50,344 nt of DNA, taken from NCBI GenBank assembly GCA_002803225.1, contig NXFV01001456.1, positions 1 through 50,344 of the forward strand, given 5' to 3'. This document shows positions 1-11,149 of this stretch, in pieces. Numbering within the stretch: the first letter of the stretch is position 1; each line of letters starts with the position of its first letter. This DNA is from Gamarada debralockiae (taxonomy: Eukaryota; Ascomycota; Leotiomycetes; Helotiales; Hyphodiscaceae). Below the pieces are notes generated by a model. The model was given only the letters and a program-made list of their open reading frames with translations. It was not told the origin of the DNA and did not search any database. The position numbers and the translations under genes were made by a program.

Positions 1-151
1 GTAATACTGAGTATCCTGACATTTCAGGCAATATTCCTGACATCACTATCCACATTAGATAGTCCATGCTGCTCGACCTCGAAGCGCCCTCGAAGCGCCC
101 TCGAAGGAGACCTCTTGTCCTCCTATTCGTAAGCACCCCGACACTACCTAA

Positions 152-466
152 TCATCGCTGCTTGCTTCCCTTTAACATAGAGCTAACCTTAATATTGATA
201 ACCGGGCAAGGATAGACGTCCGCCGAGCGGCTCGTGCTCTGCCATTGGCGCAACGACCGATCGATCGTTCCAACGGCGCTGGCAAACTTCTGGGCCATCA
301 TCTTGGCGCTGGGGCTGAGCCAAGAACCGTCTGGCAAGGTCCGGACCTTAGCCCCCACCTGATCATCCCCTAGTCCGCCAAACCATAATTCCACGACTCT
401 GCCCTCCCGCGATGTTAGCAGATGACCCACCCCGTTCAAAAGTCCTGCCACACTAAAAAGCGCCAC
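152..466 (-). pseudogene. Open frame without ATG, probable gene relic
   Basis: This minus-strand frame is open for about 104 codons but begins at GTG, and I find no ATG that would give a good start. I do not recognise the product. The 5' end of the frame (complement of 431-468) lies inside one arm of an inverted repeat whose other arm, 626-663, encodes a similar peptide (G-V-F-S-V-A-R-L-L-N-G against A-L-F-S-V-A-G-L-L-N-G). That similarity suggests a duplicated coding fragment. It is surrounded by decayed sequence, so I treat it as a relic; it could equally be a chance ORF. Confidence 0.25.
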
Positions 467-663
467 AGCGCCAAGACCCTCTCACCTGGCAGTGGCTAGG
501 TGCCTGAAGCAAAAGTCGCTTATAGCGACCCTTACAGGCTTTCAACGCTAAAGATTGGGCCTAAACAGCCCGTAACTCTCCCAATTTTATAGTGGTCACC
601 GTTGATATGCCAGGCCTGTGGCATACCTGTGGCGTTTTTAGCGTGGCAAGACTTTTGAACGGG
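431..663. repeat. 38-bp inverted repeat around a 157-bp spacer
   Basis: The left arm 431-468 starts CCCGTTCAAAAGTC and the right arm 626-663 reads the same sequence on the opposite strand with about three mismatches. The spacer (469-625) shows no recognisable gene. It could be a small hairpin element or an inverted partial duplication of the neighbouring frame. No clear target-site duplication was seen. Confidence 0.6.
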
Positions 664-681
664 AGCTTCGTCTAAGCTATT

Positions 682-955
682 AGAAACCTTACGATCATGT
701 GAAATCCTTCAATTTTGGAAAACCTTACAATCATGTGAAATTTTATTTAGAAAATTGAGGTTGGATCGTATGATTATGCAAGGCCCTGTCAATGTGGTGT
801 GATAATTGCCTTAAGCCACAATATGCCTGTAAGAAAGCAAATATCCACCACGGATCGAAGGTCAAACTGGTGTTACAATCATGTGAATGTCTGCCATCAG
901 CTCCTGTTGAATCTTTACGATTGGATCGTTGGCAGGTCGATCTAACCCCAAATTT
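682..955. repeat. Dispersed repeat R1, left copies (682-770 and 871-955)
   Basis: Two degenerate copies of a dispersed repeat lie here. The hallmark is a pair of ACCTTRCRATCATGTGAAA motifs followed by TTTTATTTAGAA, or by TTACGATnGGATCG and GCAGGTCGATCTAA. The same motifs, in the same order, recur at about 11579-11650, 11935-12000, 12873-13000 and 13193-13300, all on the plus strand. No coding capacity is visible. I infer an old non-autonomous transposable element or a decayed LTR. Confidence 0.6.
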
Positions 956-1364
956 CTGCATCGATCGAAGCTTAAAGTTGCTTGATCATCGACTCACGTG
1001 GTTTAACAAATGTTTAATGGTTAAGTTCGTTTTCTGCATAGGGAGGTGACCTGTCCGGGAAACCCAGGGGTGCGAGAGTATGAGGTGGGTGGTATGGATA
1101 TCAAGGACGATGGCCCATTATTGATGATGATGTTGCTCCAAAATGCAAACTTCCCAAGAAGGATCATCTCGAGGCCAATTCCACCGCCACTCTCAACTTT
1201 TGTCGACCTTCAGAGCAGCCCATCTCATCTCTTATATTATACTCGATAACAATCGCAAACCTTAAATCTTTGGAAGTTCGTTGAACGCCTTGAACGCATT
1301 TCTACTCTCAACGATGCTACAACAGTTAACGTCCCTCCCATTGTGAACCTTTTTTATCTCAAGA

Positions 1365-2510
1365 ATGTCATCCAAAGTCAGCTATGAAGGCTCTCCCGCT
1401 TATCGCCGGCGGTTTGGAAACGACCAAGACAGAGAGAATATCGAGGAAGTTGAGGTAGACCTCCCACCTAGAGTTGGTAGCTCCGCGAGACGACAGATCA
1501 CCGTTCGTGAAGGTACCCGTTGAGCTAGCTCAGCCGGCTGCGATCGGTATAACGGCGACGACGACAACTACCACGCCAGGTATCGTGGGCTAGGTTATTA
1601 TCAGAATGACTCGCGGACGAGATGCGATGATAGACGTGAGTATTGCAACAACATAATATCTAGCTCTACTAAGCCTGGTAGACGAAGGAAAATCTCGAGG
1701 CCGCGGCCGCTCCTCCACCAGGTCGGACTACGACAGCCACAACCCCGTTCGCCACAAGCGAGACCAAAGCGTCTTGGACTACGTCAACGAAAGACTTATA
1801 GAAGTCGGATTGAAAGCCACGGCAGACACCCGGGATGATAGGAGCCGCTTAACCCATTACGAAGATGAATACTCCGAAACAGTCCACTGTGTGGGGAACG
1901 CTTCTCTCGTGAAGAACGTTATCCAGGAGCCCCGTGCGGAACCGTTGTAGCCTAACCTGGAAAGAACAGAAATTCCCGTTCGCAATCTAATGCCTCTTCA
2001 ACAAGTTCGGACCTCCCCTCCAGCTCCGATGAAGAACGTCAGCTTAAAAAGATGCAACGCAGTGAGTTATTGTCTGGAATTCTGGCCACTGCTACAACCA
2101 TCCATGCAGCGCACATTGTACACAAGAATGTAGAGAGACGACGTATGCGCAAAAACGCACTGGCGGAAGGCAAGATTTCCCCTGAAGAAGCGAAGAAAGG
2201 ACGAAATCGTGCGATATTAACGGATGCTGCGTTTATGGGTATCACAGCGTTGGGAATGAACTGTGCTGTGACACAATGGAGGGAAAGGAAAAAGAAAAAA
2301 AATCGAGTTGCGTGAATTCCATGAGAAATAGCGGAAGAATCATGAGAGACGACTGGAGTGGGAACGGGTATTAAAGGGTCATTACGGCTCTGGGCGTTAT
2401 GGAGGCAGTGCGCCAAACTGGAACTCTAATTACTACAATGGCTCTACGTATTACGATGGGAACCCGTATTCAGCTAGATCTTTCCCACCACTTCCGCCTG
2501 GGCCTCCATA
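1365..2510 (+). pseudogene. Relic of a charged, serine/arginine-rich hypothetical protein
   Basis: Coding fragments in several frames line up in order: a start M-S-S-K-V-S-Y-E-G-S at 1365; an arginine-rich middle around 1690-1950; a longer open piece 2052-2315 with two helical or hydrophobic segments (around I-L-A-T-A-T-T-I-H-A-A-H and A-A-F-M-G-I-T-A-L-G); and a Tyr/Asn/Pro-rich tail that ends at the TAA near 2508. They are separated by stops (TGA near 1521, TAG near 1948, TAG near 2327) and by a frameshift in the A-run at about 2289-2302. The 2052-2315 piece resembles helical segments of hypothetical proteins common in Helotiales, but I know no function. It is clearly broken. Some stops fit C to T changes. 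Confidence 0.55.
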
Positions 2511-3301
2511 ACCGCAAAATTGACTGTAAGATCAGATCGAATTTCTATTGGGGTACTCTAAAGTGTCTGAAAGAAGGTGAGGTTAGGAAGTAAGGGTAAC
2601 CGATTTTACGTCGGAGTGCCAGCGGGTCTTGTTCCTAATGCGATTAAGTACCGAAAATGGTTACTTTAGCAAATATCTCGAAGGTATTAAGACAATCAAA
2701 TCTGAGACTTGTAGTTGCGATATAAAATCCGGAAACCCTGCGACACTTCATTTCCAACAGGCTTACTTGGGCTTCTCACAGAAAATAAAAAAGGTAGTGG
2801 GCGGTAAACACTACTAAACACTGGCAGCTAATTAGTATGCTAGAGGTGTCTAAACGTTGGAGAAAGTGGGGCGGTGAATGCTATCAAGACAAGATCGACA
2901 TAAGCAAGTGCAGGGATTGTATCAATATCTACAGCGAGAAGGACTCCAGCAATGACTGTATGTGCTGTACGCTACGAAGCAGCTTGAGAATTGAAACTGC
3001 AGATTATAAGACCAAGAAGTAATGGGCTTGAAAGAAGAGTTGCTAATCCATATAATCATGCCGAGCTAATCGAGCCTTTCAACAAAACCTGTATGACTAT
3101 TGAATTTGTGTGCATGCTCAATCAACTCATCCGTTAGGAAGGTATCATCGCGGAAAAATGAAGAATCGTACATGTTAAATGACTTTGCTTAACAGAGACA
3201 TCTGTTTAAAAGATGAATAGCTTTCAAAAGAGCTGAGATACTGATGCAAAAGATTGAAACCATCATGCTGCTTAGTCCTGCTACAATCTCCATTTCAACT
3301 T
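2511..3301. other. No gene recognised
   Basis: Only short, uninformative frames occur here (for example 2629-2817 and 2837-3022). I see no conserved motif, splice pattern or repeat. It is probably decayed intergenic DNA. Confidence 0.5.
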
Positions 3302-4126
3302 TCAAGTGCGGACAAAGGAGATCGGCCTTGGGCTCTTCTCCTTCTCCCTGTAAACAACGGTGGTCCGACTCCGGCTTGGACTTCGACTTGGACTCTTCTT
3401 CCTGTAGACAATGGTGGTCCGACTCGGGCTTGGACTCTTCTTTCTGTAGACAACAGTGGTCCGACTCCGGCTTGGACTTCGGCTTGGACTCTTTTTTCTG
3501 TAGACAACGGTGGTCCGACTCGGGCTTGGACTCTTCTTTCTGTAGACAACAGTGGTCCGACTCCGGCTTGGACTTCGGCTTGGACTCTTCTTCCTGTAGA
3601 CAACAGTAGCCTGACTTCGGCTTGGACTCCGGCTACTGGAATTGCTCCGATAAATGACCTTAGCAGCGCCGCGATGAAGACACGCGCCCGTGCTGGTAGA
3701 GCGGTATATGGACGTTGTGCTTTCAGGTATGGCGAGCATGTTATCGGCTGCCACGTACTCGCGTTGAGTGGAATAGCAGCGGTTAGAGATGGAGCCTATC
3801 GAGATCGCCGGTGTTGTATAGAGTGACCTTCCCCGTTCCAAGCTCCGGCTGCGGCTTCGACTTCTACTTCTGGGGTTACTCCGATAAATGACCTCAACAG
3901 CGCCGCGTTGAGGGCATCCACCCATGCTGGCAGAGCGGTATATGGACGCTGTGCTTTCGGGCATGGCGAGCATGTTATCGGCTGCCACGTAAGCGCGTTG
4001 AGCGGAATAGCAGCGGTCAGAGATAGAGCCGTGTTTACAAAAAGTGTTCTGAGTCTTGGCAATGATAGTGCGGTTGCTATATTGATCATCAGAGTGTGAA
4101 TCGTAGTGAGAGCCGGACCATGACAT
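3302..4126 (-). CDS. SR-rich repeat protein (hypothetical)
   Basis: This 274-residue frame begins at ATG (4126) and stays open through two kinds of repetition. A segment of about 60 residues is duplicated; both copies contain Y-V-A-A-D-N-M-L-A and V-I-Y-R-S-N followed by Ser-Arg dipeptides. The C-terminal third is a tandem array of T-V-V-Y-R-K-K-S-P-S units, alternately 14 and 18 residues long. The second copy of the long segment and the array keep the frame, since all units are multiples of three. Composition suggests a disordered, highly basic protein. No catalytic or folded domain is visible, and function is unknown. The flanks are decayed sequence, so the ORF may be a repeat-maintained fragment of a larger gene and not a complete gene. 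Confidence 0.4.
   Translation of the reverse strand: MSWSGSHYDSHSDDQYSNRTIIAKTQNTFCKHGSISDRCYSAQRAYVAADNMLAMPESTASIYRSASMGGCPQRGAVEVIYRSNPRSRSRSRSRSLERGRSLYTTPAISIGSISNRCYSTQREYVAADNMLAIPESTTSIYRSTSTGACLHRGAAKVIYRSNSSSRSPSRSQATVVYRKKSPSRSPSRSRTTVVYRKKSPSPSRTTVVYRKKSPSRSPSRSRTTVVYRKKSPSPSRTTIVYRKKSPSRSPSRSRTTVVYREKEKSPRPISFVRT
3340..3610. repeat. Coding minisatellite with alternating 42- and 54-nt units
   Basis: The plus strand repeats a core of the form GTAGACAAC(A/G)GTGGTCCGACTC. Units containing one or two copies of the GGCTTGGACTTC block alternate, giving 42- and 54-nt periods. All units are multiples of three and encode V-V-Y-R-K-K-S-P-S repeats on the minus strand. Confidence 0.8.
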
Positions 4127-5959
4127 GTTTTGCGATACTGGTGATGATGCCGTACTATTAGTGCGGATCTACCTTGTCGGCGAGGGTTTTCGGTAGCTGA
4201 GAGGTTGTAATGGTGGAAGATCGGCGAAACTGGATTCTAGGGTTGCCGCCTATAAGATTGTCAGAGGCAATTGACGGTATAAGGGTGATGGGTAGCTAAC
4301 AGAGCTCGATAGAGTCGTTCGAAGTAGAGATTGAGGAGCCTTCAGCTCTTTAAGGGGTTCGCTGGGAGATTCATCTATTCCTTGGAGCAGTGGCAGTTGG
4401 AGTGTCCACTAAGTAGCTGGAGCTTCAGATTTTCGGTGATCAGCGGTCGTGCGGATTTCTTTGTCTGCGCTGGGTCCGGTATGAAATGGTGAAACCATTA
4501 AAAATTAGGGTAATGATACACGGACACCACGCAACCGAGCGACCACAAGCTTTACTACAGTAGCTAGTGCAATACCATATGCAGTGCAAGAAACTTGTTA
4601 GGGCATCGCTACCGTGGTAAATACTTTAGGCTGGATATAGTAATATCATGGTCATTATTAAATATCAAAGTCCGCCCTCTCAGACCCAGATATTAGCAAG
4701 GGTTAGGAGAATACAGAAAGGCGTAAGGAGACAACAAATTATCTAACGAAATAGGATGTTCTTATATCAATAAAATACCACATCATCACTACCGTATTAA
4801 TTGTACAAGCACAGTTCATTCTATAAGCAACGGTTCTAGTTGGCTCAAATAGAACGACAGGGGGTCTATAAGCATACATTAGAGACATATTTTATTCCTC
4901 ATCAGCCATCGAACACCCCGTATTTTACGTCTTTTTCAGAGCAGAATTAATTTATTAGAAGAGTGGCCTTAGTACTAAAGCTGAATTTGAAAGAAGAATT
5001 CTATATATAGTATGAATCATTTGCAGCAGTAAATAACCCAGATTTAATAGTCTCCGCCTGTTTTGTAACTGCGAGCCTGAAACTCCCGGTATAAGCAATG
5101 GTTCTGATTCTCTCCAAAGCACGAATTCCATTTATAAGCGCAGCGCTTTTAGTGCAATTAATACGGTATAATAGTATAATATAACAAACACTAACTCGAC
5201 GCCGCGGGCATCTTCGGCTACGCTAGTTTATCCGGCTTAGTTGCTTCAGCCCTGTAAATATCTACTGCATTCTCATTTGCTACGTCTACAGTGCCTCTAT
5301 TAGCCAAAATTTCAATAACTAGTGCTAACTTTAGGTATATTTGCCCAGTGGTGTGATTATGACCAACAAGGCTTCCAATTGCATGGTGGCTTTGTGTCTC
5401 GATCGCGGTAGCCTTGGAGTCCTAGTCGTCTTTTCGTAGGGTTATGGGCAGGCCAAGATATTTTACAGGAGAAAAGATAGACGGTTTTCTAAACCCACGA
5501 TGGGGAGTTTTTCAGCAAGCTCGGTAGTTCAAGCCTGTGGCTAGCGCTGATTCATGTTCAGGGCCATTTGCGATGTCGCTGAGATTATCGCATATGCTGC
5601 CACAATTAAAAGATGACGGGAGGCTAGTTCCCGTCGGCTTGCTATCGCTATTGCGCTCATTGCTAGGCAATTAATTGATGGAACTAATTATAGAGTGCCG
5701 CGTTCCTGAAGTTCAAGAAGAGTGCTGTTTGAAGCTGGCGCCTGCTGTCGTTGAGATCAGGGATAAAGTCTTGCACATTACTGATGCTCCACTTACTGGA
5801 TCAGGCTGTAAATTTTGCATTCAAGCAGCGCGGAAAATATTGTCAGCTTCTACCAAAACCATAACTCCTCAACCAGGGTAGCACACTCTTTCTTCGGGCC
5901 ACGTTTAATTTCACCACGTACGTATATAAAACCAGCCCCTCGCCGCGAAAGCACGTTCG
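4127..5959. other. AT-rich desert with possible relic frames
   Basis: I find no convincing gene here. A minus-strand frame of about 67 codons without ATG (about 5213-5425) contains I-E-I-L-A-N-R-G-T-V-D-V-A-N-E-N-A, which looks faintly like one ankyrin repeat. A 68-codon plus-strand frame lies at 5675-5881, with no recognisable domain. The stretch 4500-5200 is AT-rich and looks like decayed repeat DNA. Confidence 0.4.
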
Positions 5960-8900
5960 TTAAAAAAGCTTAAAGTTCGCCCCTTCCTTCGTACTAGGAG
6001 ACTTCTCAAAGTATCCCACTAGCAATGCCCTGGTATAATATCCTGCCTGTTGGAACCAATACAAGACCGTAAGAAGAGGCCTCTTTCGACTTGCCCAACT
6101 CCAATTTTTGACCCTGAAGGTGTAATAAAGTGCTATCGCCATGATAACGTTGAAGGCAATGTAAGCCCACATAATACCGACGTTCCTCCACCGTGTGCTC
6201 CACGAGATGCCAGAGATGGCAAGGAACTGGTTTGCGCTTGATAAAGGGCAATATTGACAATGACTCGTGGAGGCCGGATTTAATAGTTGGCCGAATGCCT
6301 GGGTCAGATAATTATGAAGGTAATTGCCACATGTCAGGTTGTTCATTGGGGCAAAGACATGTATTTCGCTCGGAGAACACTGTACAGGCCGACCGAATAG
6401 ACCAGTTGCGGCGATGCCGTCAACAATGTAAGTCAGTGGACTAACACGATACATGAATATCCAGAACCCGGGAAGTGCTTGTGGTGGTTGAAAAACCCTA
6501 TGCTGTTTAGCTCGTCAACTTGGACCTTGTTCCAGAAACCGGCTCACCCATTGAAAATCATGGTCAAGGAGAAGAGGAGAGTTGTAACGGCTCCAGCTGT
6601 TTGAGCGTCGGGCAATGCAACGATCACTAAATGAGCAAATGTACCAGCAAAGATAAAATATTGAATGCAGAATAGCAAGATGAGGCCTTGGCGTTCCGAG
6701 GATTGGATACTGGCGTTCATCAGTAGAGAATTTATGATATGCTAACCCGGACGAAACCGTACCCAAAAATAGGATAATAGTAACACCCAAAAACTAGAAT
6801 TCCAAGCACGGTTTGATAGGTCATCTCGACTATAACGTTGGCCAAGATAAAGGCAATCCACGAATAGACTTTTGAGGGACGCTCGCGAACCTGCTCGTCT
6901 TAGCAGGTTTACAGTCCATTAGGAGCTTAAATGCCATTGGCCTCACCTCGAAGAGAGATCTTTGCGTTACAAAGCGTGGCATAATCTAACTTTAGATTAG
7001 CAATACACAACTTTAAGATGATTGATTAGACCAGCCTGTTGAACGAGTGAGCTTAGAATTGAGGCTATCATGAAAATGCTGAAGACAACATTTTGTAGGC
7101 CTTGTATTGAGTTGTTCGACTTGAAGAAGGAGAAGCCAATGAATCTGCGATATATCAATAATAAGACTAGATACAAATAAGTAATGGTAGGCTCACAGAG
7201 CAGATATCCCACCAAGCAGGATCTTCCCCCAGATGTAGGAAGGTGTACGCCAGTACTGTTGGAAAATTCTCAAAGTGGTATGCCGAAGCTGGATATATAG
7301 GGGCACGGCAAACTCACCACCACTGCCGTTGCTAGCCTCCCCCGAGCCTATGGGCTCCATGTCTTGACGGATGCGGTCTTGCTCAAGTTTTACTTTCCTG
7401 CTCTCCTGGCTCCACTGCCATATGTCAGGCCACTCTCGCCTGGGGCCGGTTTTACTACTCGCTCCGGCGGTGACAATTTCTAGAATATATTCTGCGGGAT
7501 TCTCTAATTCTCCACAAGGTCGAGCTCCATGGGTTTCAAAGTAGTCGAGTAGCGTACGTGAATTTTCACCTATCTCACCGAAGTATACTGTTCTGCCGCC
7601 CTTGGCAAGGAAGAGAAGTTGGTCAAACTCCTCGAACAATATCGAACTAGGCTGATGAATGGTTGCAAGAACCGCCTGTCCATTATCTGCAAGCTTTCGG
7701 AGGAGGCGGATAATTGTCAAGGAGCTCTGGGAATCGAGACCGCTCGTTGGCTCATCTAGGAACAAAAGCAGGGCTGGCTTGGCTGCTAACTCTACTCCAA
7801 TCGTGAGGAGCTTTCGTTGCTCCACGTTGAGGCCTTCACCTGGAACTCCAACTATGGCCTCTGCGAAGTCTTCCATGTTGAGTGTCTGTAGCCTGATTAG
7901 TATGGGAGAGATTGGAAACACGGTTGAATGCTGACCCTGATTACCTGTTCTACGTACTCGCACTTATCCAGGTTTGACACCGATGTTGGCCGGCGCAGCA
8001 TTGCGCTAAAGCGTAAAGCTTCACGAACCGTCGAGGTTTCAAGATGGATATCTTGTTGTTGGACATAGCCTGTCTTGCATTTAGCTTCATAGTAGCTTCT
8101 ATAACCAAATGGGACCAATCTCTTGGCAGACCATACCAGTCTTGCGTTGGAAGCTTGAATCCAATGACTTCCCGTTGACTAACATGTCTCCAGTTACAAC
8201 TCCAAGAGAGGCGCGTTGAGCAAGAACGTCGAGCAGAGTTGTTTTTCCCGCCCCAGAAACTCCCATCAGAGCCGTAAGTGTGCCAGGTTTGACCCAACCG
8301 GAAACATGGTCGAGTAATCTCCGAGGCTCGTCTTTGACGTAGATATCGTAGACGATATCTCTCCAGGTGAAGATGCCTCTCTGCGACCGGATATGTTCAG
8401 TTTCCTGCTTCTGACCTTCGCCCCAGGCAGCTCCTACCTGTGCCGAGTCACCGTTCTCGTTAATACAACTTATGTCCGCCGCCGCCTCCATGATGTCTTT
8501 CGGCGCACGTCCTCGTCGAAAAAGTAAAACGTCGGCCACGCTCGACTTATATGAGTTCAGTTCTGTTGCGATAAGATAGGTTACAAAGAAAAATATCCAG
8601 AAACCGATTAGGATTCCAAGGTCCCGCCAAATGTGTGAATAGCTGTATTGAAAGCTAGCTTCGACATACGCATCGCCAGAAACAGTTAATTGTCCAGCAA
8701 CAGCACCTGCAACTGGGCAGATGAAAGTGGCGCCAGATATATTTGGATATGATGGGACGAAACTAAACTTGCAATGAGCACAAGATCCAGGACCACATGA
8801 CACTGAAGTTAGGTTACCTTGCACAGGGAAATTCTCTTCCGTGGAATTCATTAACCATTAATGCTTCAAATGCGTACGACAATGGATTGATGTAGCTGAG

Positions 8901-11149
8901 CCATTTGAACCAAGGATGCATATATGGTTGGGGAATTACGTAACCGGTGTAGATCACTATTGCCAATATCAACACACCTGAAATAGCGAGAGCTTGAGGG
9001 ATCGTTTTTGTTGCTGCACCCACACTCCGAAAGATTGCAGACATAGTAAATCTGACCAAAATTGTGAAGAGAAAGAAAATGAAGAATTGAGCTGGCTCCG
9101 GATTTAGTCCTGCAAGAAAATAGAGGGGGAGATTGAAGCAGACTGCTATGATGAGCTTGATGGGTGCGTCCGAAACCATACCGGCCAGAGCTTCAGCAAA
9201 AGGGTGGCAAAAGCTACCAAGAAAGTCAGCACTTGAGCGTAGTGGATATACATAAGGGTAATAATAATTAGGGGCAGTTGGAACTGAGGAATGAACCAGA
9301 CGCCAGGTAAAATGGTGGCCATACGCATATGAGGCTTGTTTTTGGATGATCGGCCGCTGTTGATACAAATTGTGAATCTCTGTAACAGCAATGAGAGCGC
9401 TGAGCAAAGTTGCAAAGAATAAAGTTGATCCTCTTGCAAAGAAACTGTCTGTGTTGTTTGGTGCTCCATAAAAGACAGAGCCAACGATTAGCGCCATGAT
9501 AACTTGTCCGACTACTACAGTCAGTGTTGATATCTTATCATTCCATAACCGCTGATAGGCACGCTTCATGCACACCCTCAGCTGCATGGGAATGCTGACA
9601 ATGTAGGGAGATTTTGGCCGAGTGTGGTGCGCTTTTACAGCGCGATGTGACGCTTTGAATTCGTCAGCGGCGGCACTACTTAAAATTTCGCCCGCATGCT
9701 GCTTCATCTCATCCAGAAGTAATTTGTAATTGCTCGACGCATGCCAATGATTCTCAAAGTCGGCAGAGGTTCGAGGGACCCGCGCTTCATATCCTTCTAT
9801 TGGTTTTCTGTTCAGATGATTGGTGATGGCGGTGAGAAAGTCTCCTGTAGTCTGGCGGGGTGGACAGTACCACCCCATCTCCTCGAAATAAGCCTTCGCC
9901 GCGCTTCCAGGTCCAAAGTAGATTTCTCGACCTTCATAAAGGACAATGACTTTATCGAAGACTTCGTAAATAGCTTGAGATGCTTGATAGATAGCAACAG
10001 CATGAGTCGTACCGAGGATATCGGCAGTCATTCTAAGAGACTGAACGAACTGGAGGGCAGTTGCGGAATCGAGCCCACGGGTACTATTGTCCCAACATCC
10101 AATGGGAGCTGATGCCAATATCATCTCTGCGATGCTAACACGCTTGAAACAGTTTAGCGCACTGTGTACAAAGAGGTTTAACAAAACGATCACCTTTCTT
10201 TCACCTCCGGAGACTCCTCGGACGTAGTCGTTACCCACTCTCGTGTTCAGGGCACGAGTCAGCCCACAGATTGCCGTCACGACCGCGGTCACTTGTTGTA
10301 TATTATCTTTTCGTGACACCGCTACAATGCGGTTTTGAGGCGTTCGCACAGTAGCAGAAAACTCCAAGGTCTGCTTTACAGTCAGGTGTGGAAAGTGATT
10401 GTCCACCTCTGAATTGTAAACTATCTCTCCGTTGAAGTTTCGAATCATCTCCTTTTGAGATATACCTAATTTTCACTTAGCAAATATAATATTTGAAGGT
10501 CCCTGGGGCGTTCGGTACCGCTGTAGTGAATCACGGACGTTTTGGAAACATTCAACCCATGAAGCTCTCCAGCCATGGTCTTCAAGAAAGTCGAGCAACC
10601 ACTACCGGGGCGCCCCAACACCAATATCATTTCACCGGGCTTTATTACGCCGTCAAAGTTGGATAATATCTTCTTCTCTGGCCTTTTGCCAAACTTGGCA
10701 TATTCGCCAAGTCGAAATGGTATCATGAAGACCGAAGTCACATCGGATTGAAAGTTCAAGGCAGCCCCGGAACCTAACACGGTGAGGTTTTTGAAGCCAA
10801 AAGAAGCTCGGCGAAACTGAACGCTAGCTTTATCCGTGGTACGCAGGACCATATTCACCCATTTGTACACGTCGAATCCCAGGGCATTAGGGTTTAAAGC
10901 AGGGTCACCAGGTTCAACACCGGCAAGTTTATCAGCATCGGCTATGGATCCTCTTGTTGCAGAAGTTGAAGGTATGCGCTGCGATATCTCACTTGCGACT
11001 CTCGTGAGCTCTGTGCGATAATTGAAAGTCTTTGGATCATGTTGCGTAGTATTAACTGGCAGGAACTGTATCTCTTGCTCTTCCACTCCAACTCCAGCCG
11101 CTCCAGCTTCCGCAGAAAAGTTTACACTTGAATCTGGTTCCATGGTCAT
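5960..11149 (-). CDS. PDR-type (ABC-G) full-size multidrug ABC transporter, 12 exons
   Basis: This is a plasma-membrane drug/xenobiotic efflux pump of the pleiotropic drug resistance family. Inferred introns (plus coordinates): 10466-10518, 10143-10193, 9214-9324, 8763-8817, 8070-8136, 7886-7935, 7145-7196, 6986-7035, 6891-6946, 6710-6762 and 6498-6547. The spliced length is 4542 nt, 1513 residues, usual for the family. The domain order is NBD1-TMD1-NBD2-TMD2. NBD1 has the degenerate Walker [10 protein letters not shown], signature V-S-G-G-E-R-K and the W-D-N-S-T-R-G-L-D region, all typical of PDR pumps. NBD2 has G-V-S-G-A-G-K-T-T (about residue 875), L-N-V-E-Q-R-K and [10 protein letters not shown]. 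The intron at 6986-7035 needs a GC donor; the others are GT-AG. Substrate is unknown. The gene appears intact although both flanks are decayed, repeat-bearing DNA. Confidence 0.9.

Noticed and set aside
3254..3826. 190-codon plus-strand frame over the minisatellite
   Set aside because: It is the shadow of the minus-strand SR repeat ORF; all units are multiples of three, so several frames stay open. Its sequence is a Pro/Trp low-complexity translation without support.
9741..10112. 123-codon plus-strand frame
   Set aside because: Antisense of the ABC transporter first half, where the coding strand is fully explained.
8814..10448. Reading the ABC gene pieces as separate fragments, hence a pseudogene
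   Set aside because: Every break between pieces is explained by a short intron with AG acceptor, including two in-frame introns;the spliced length is a multiple of three.
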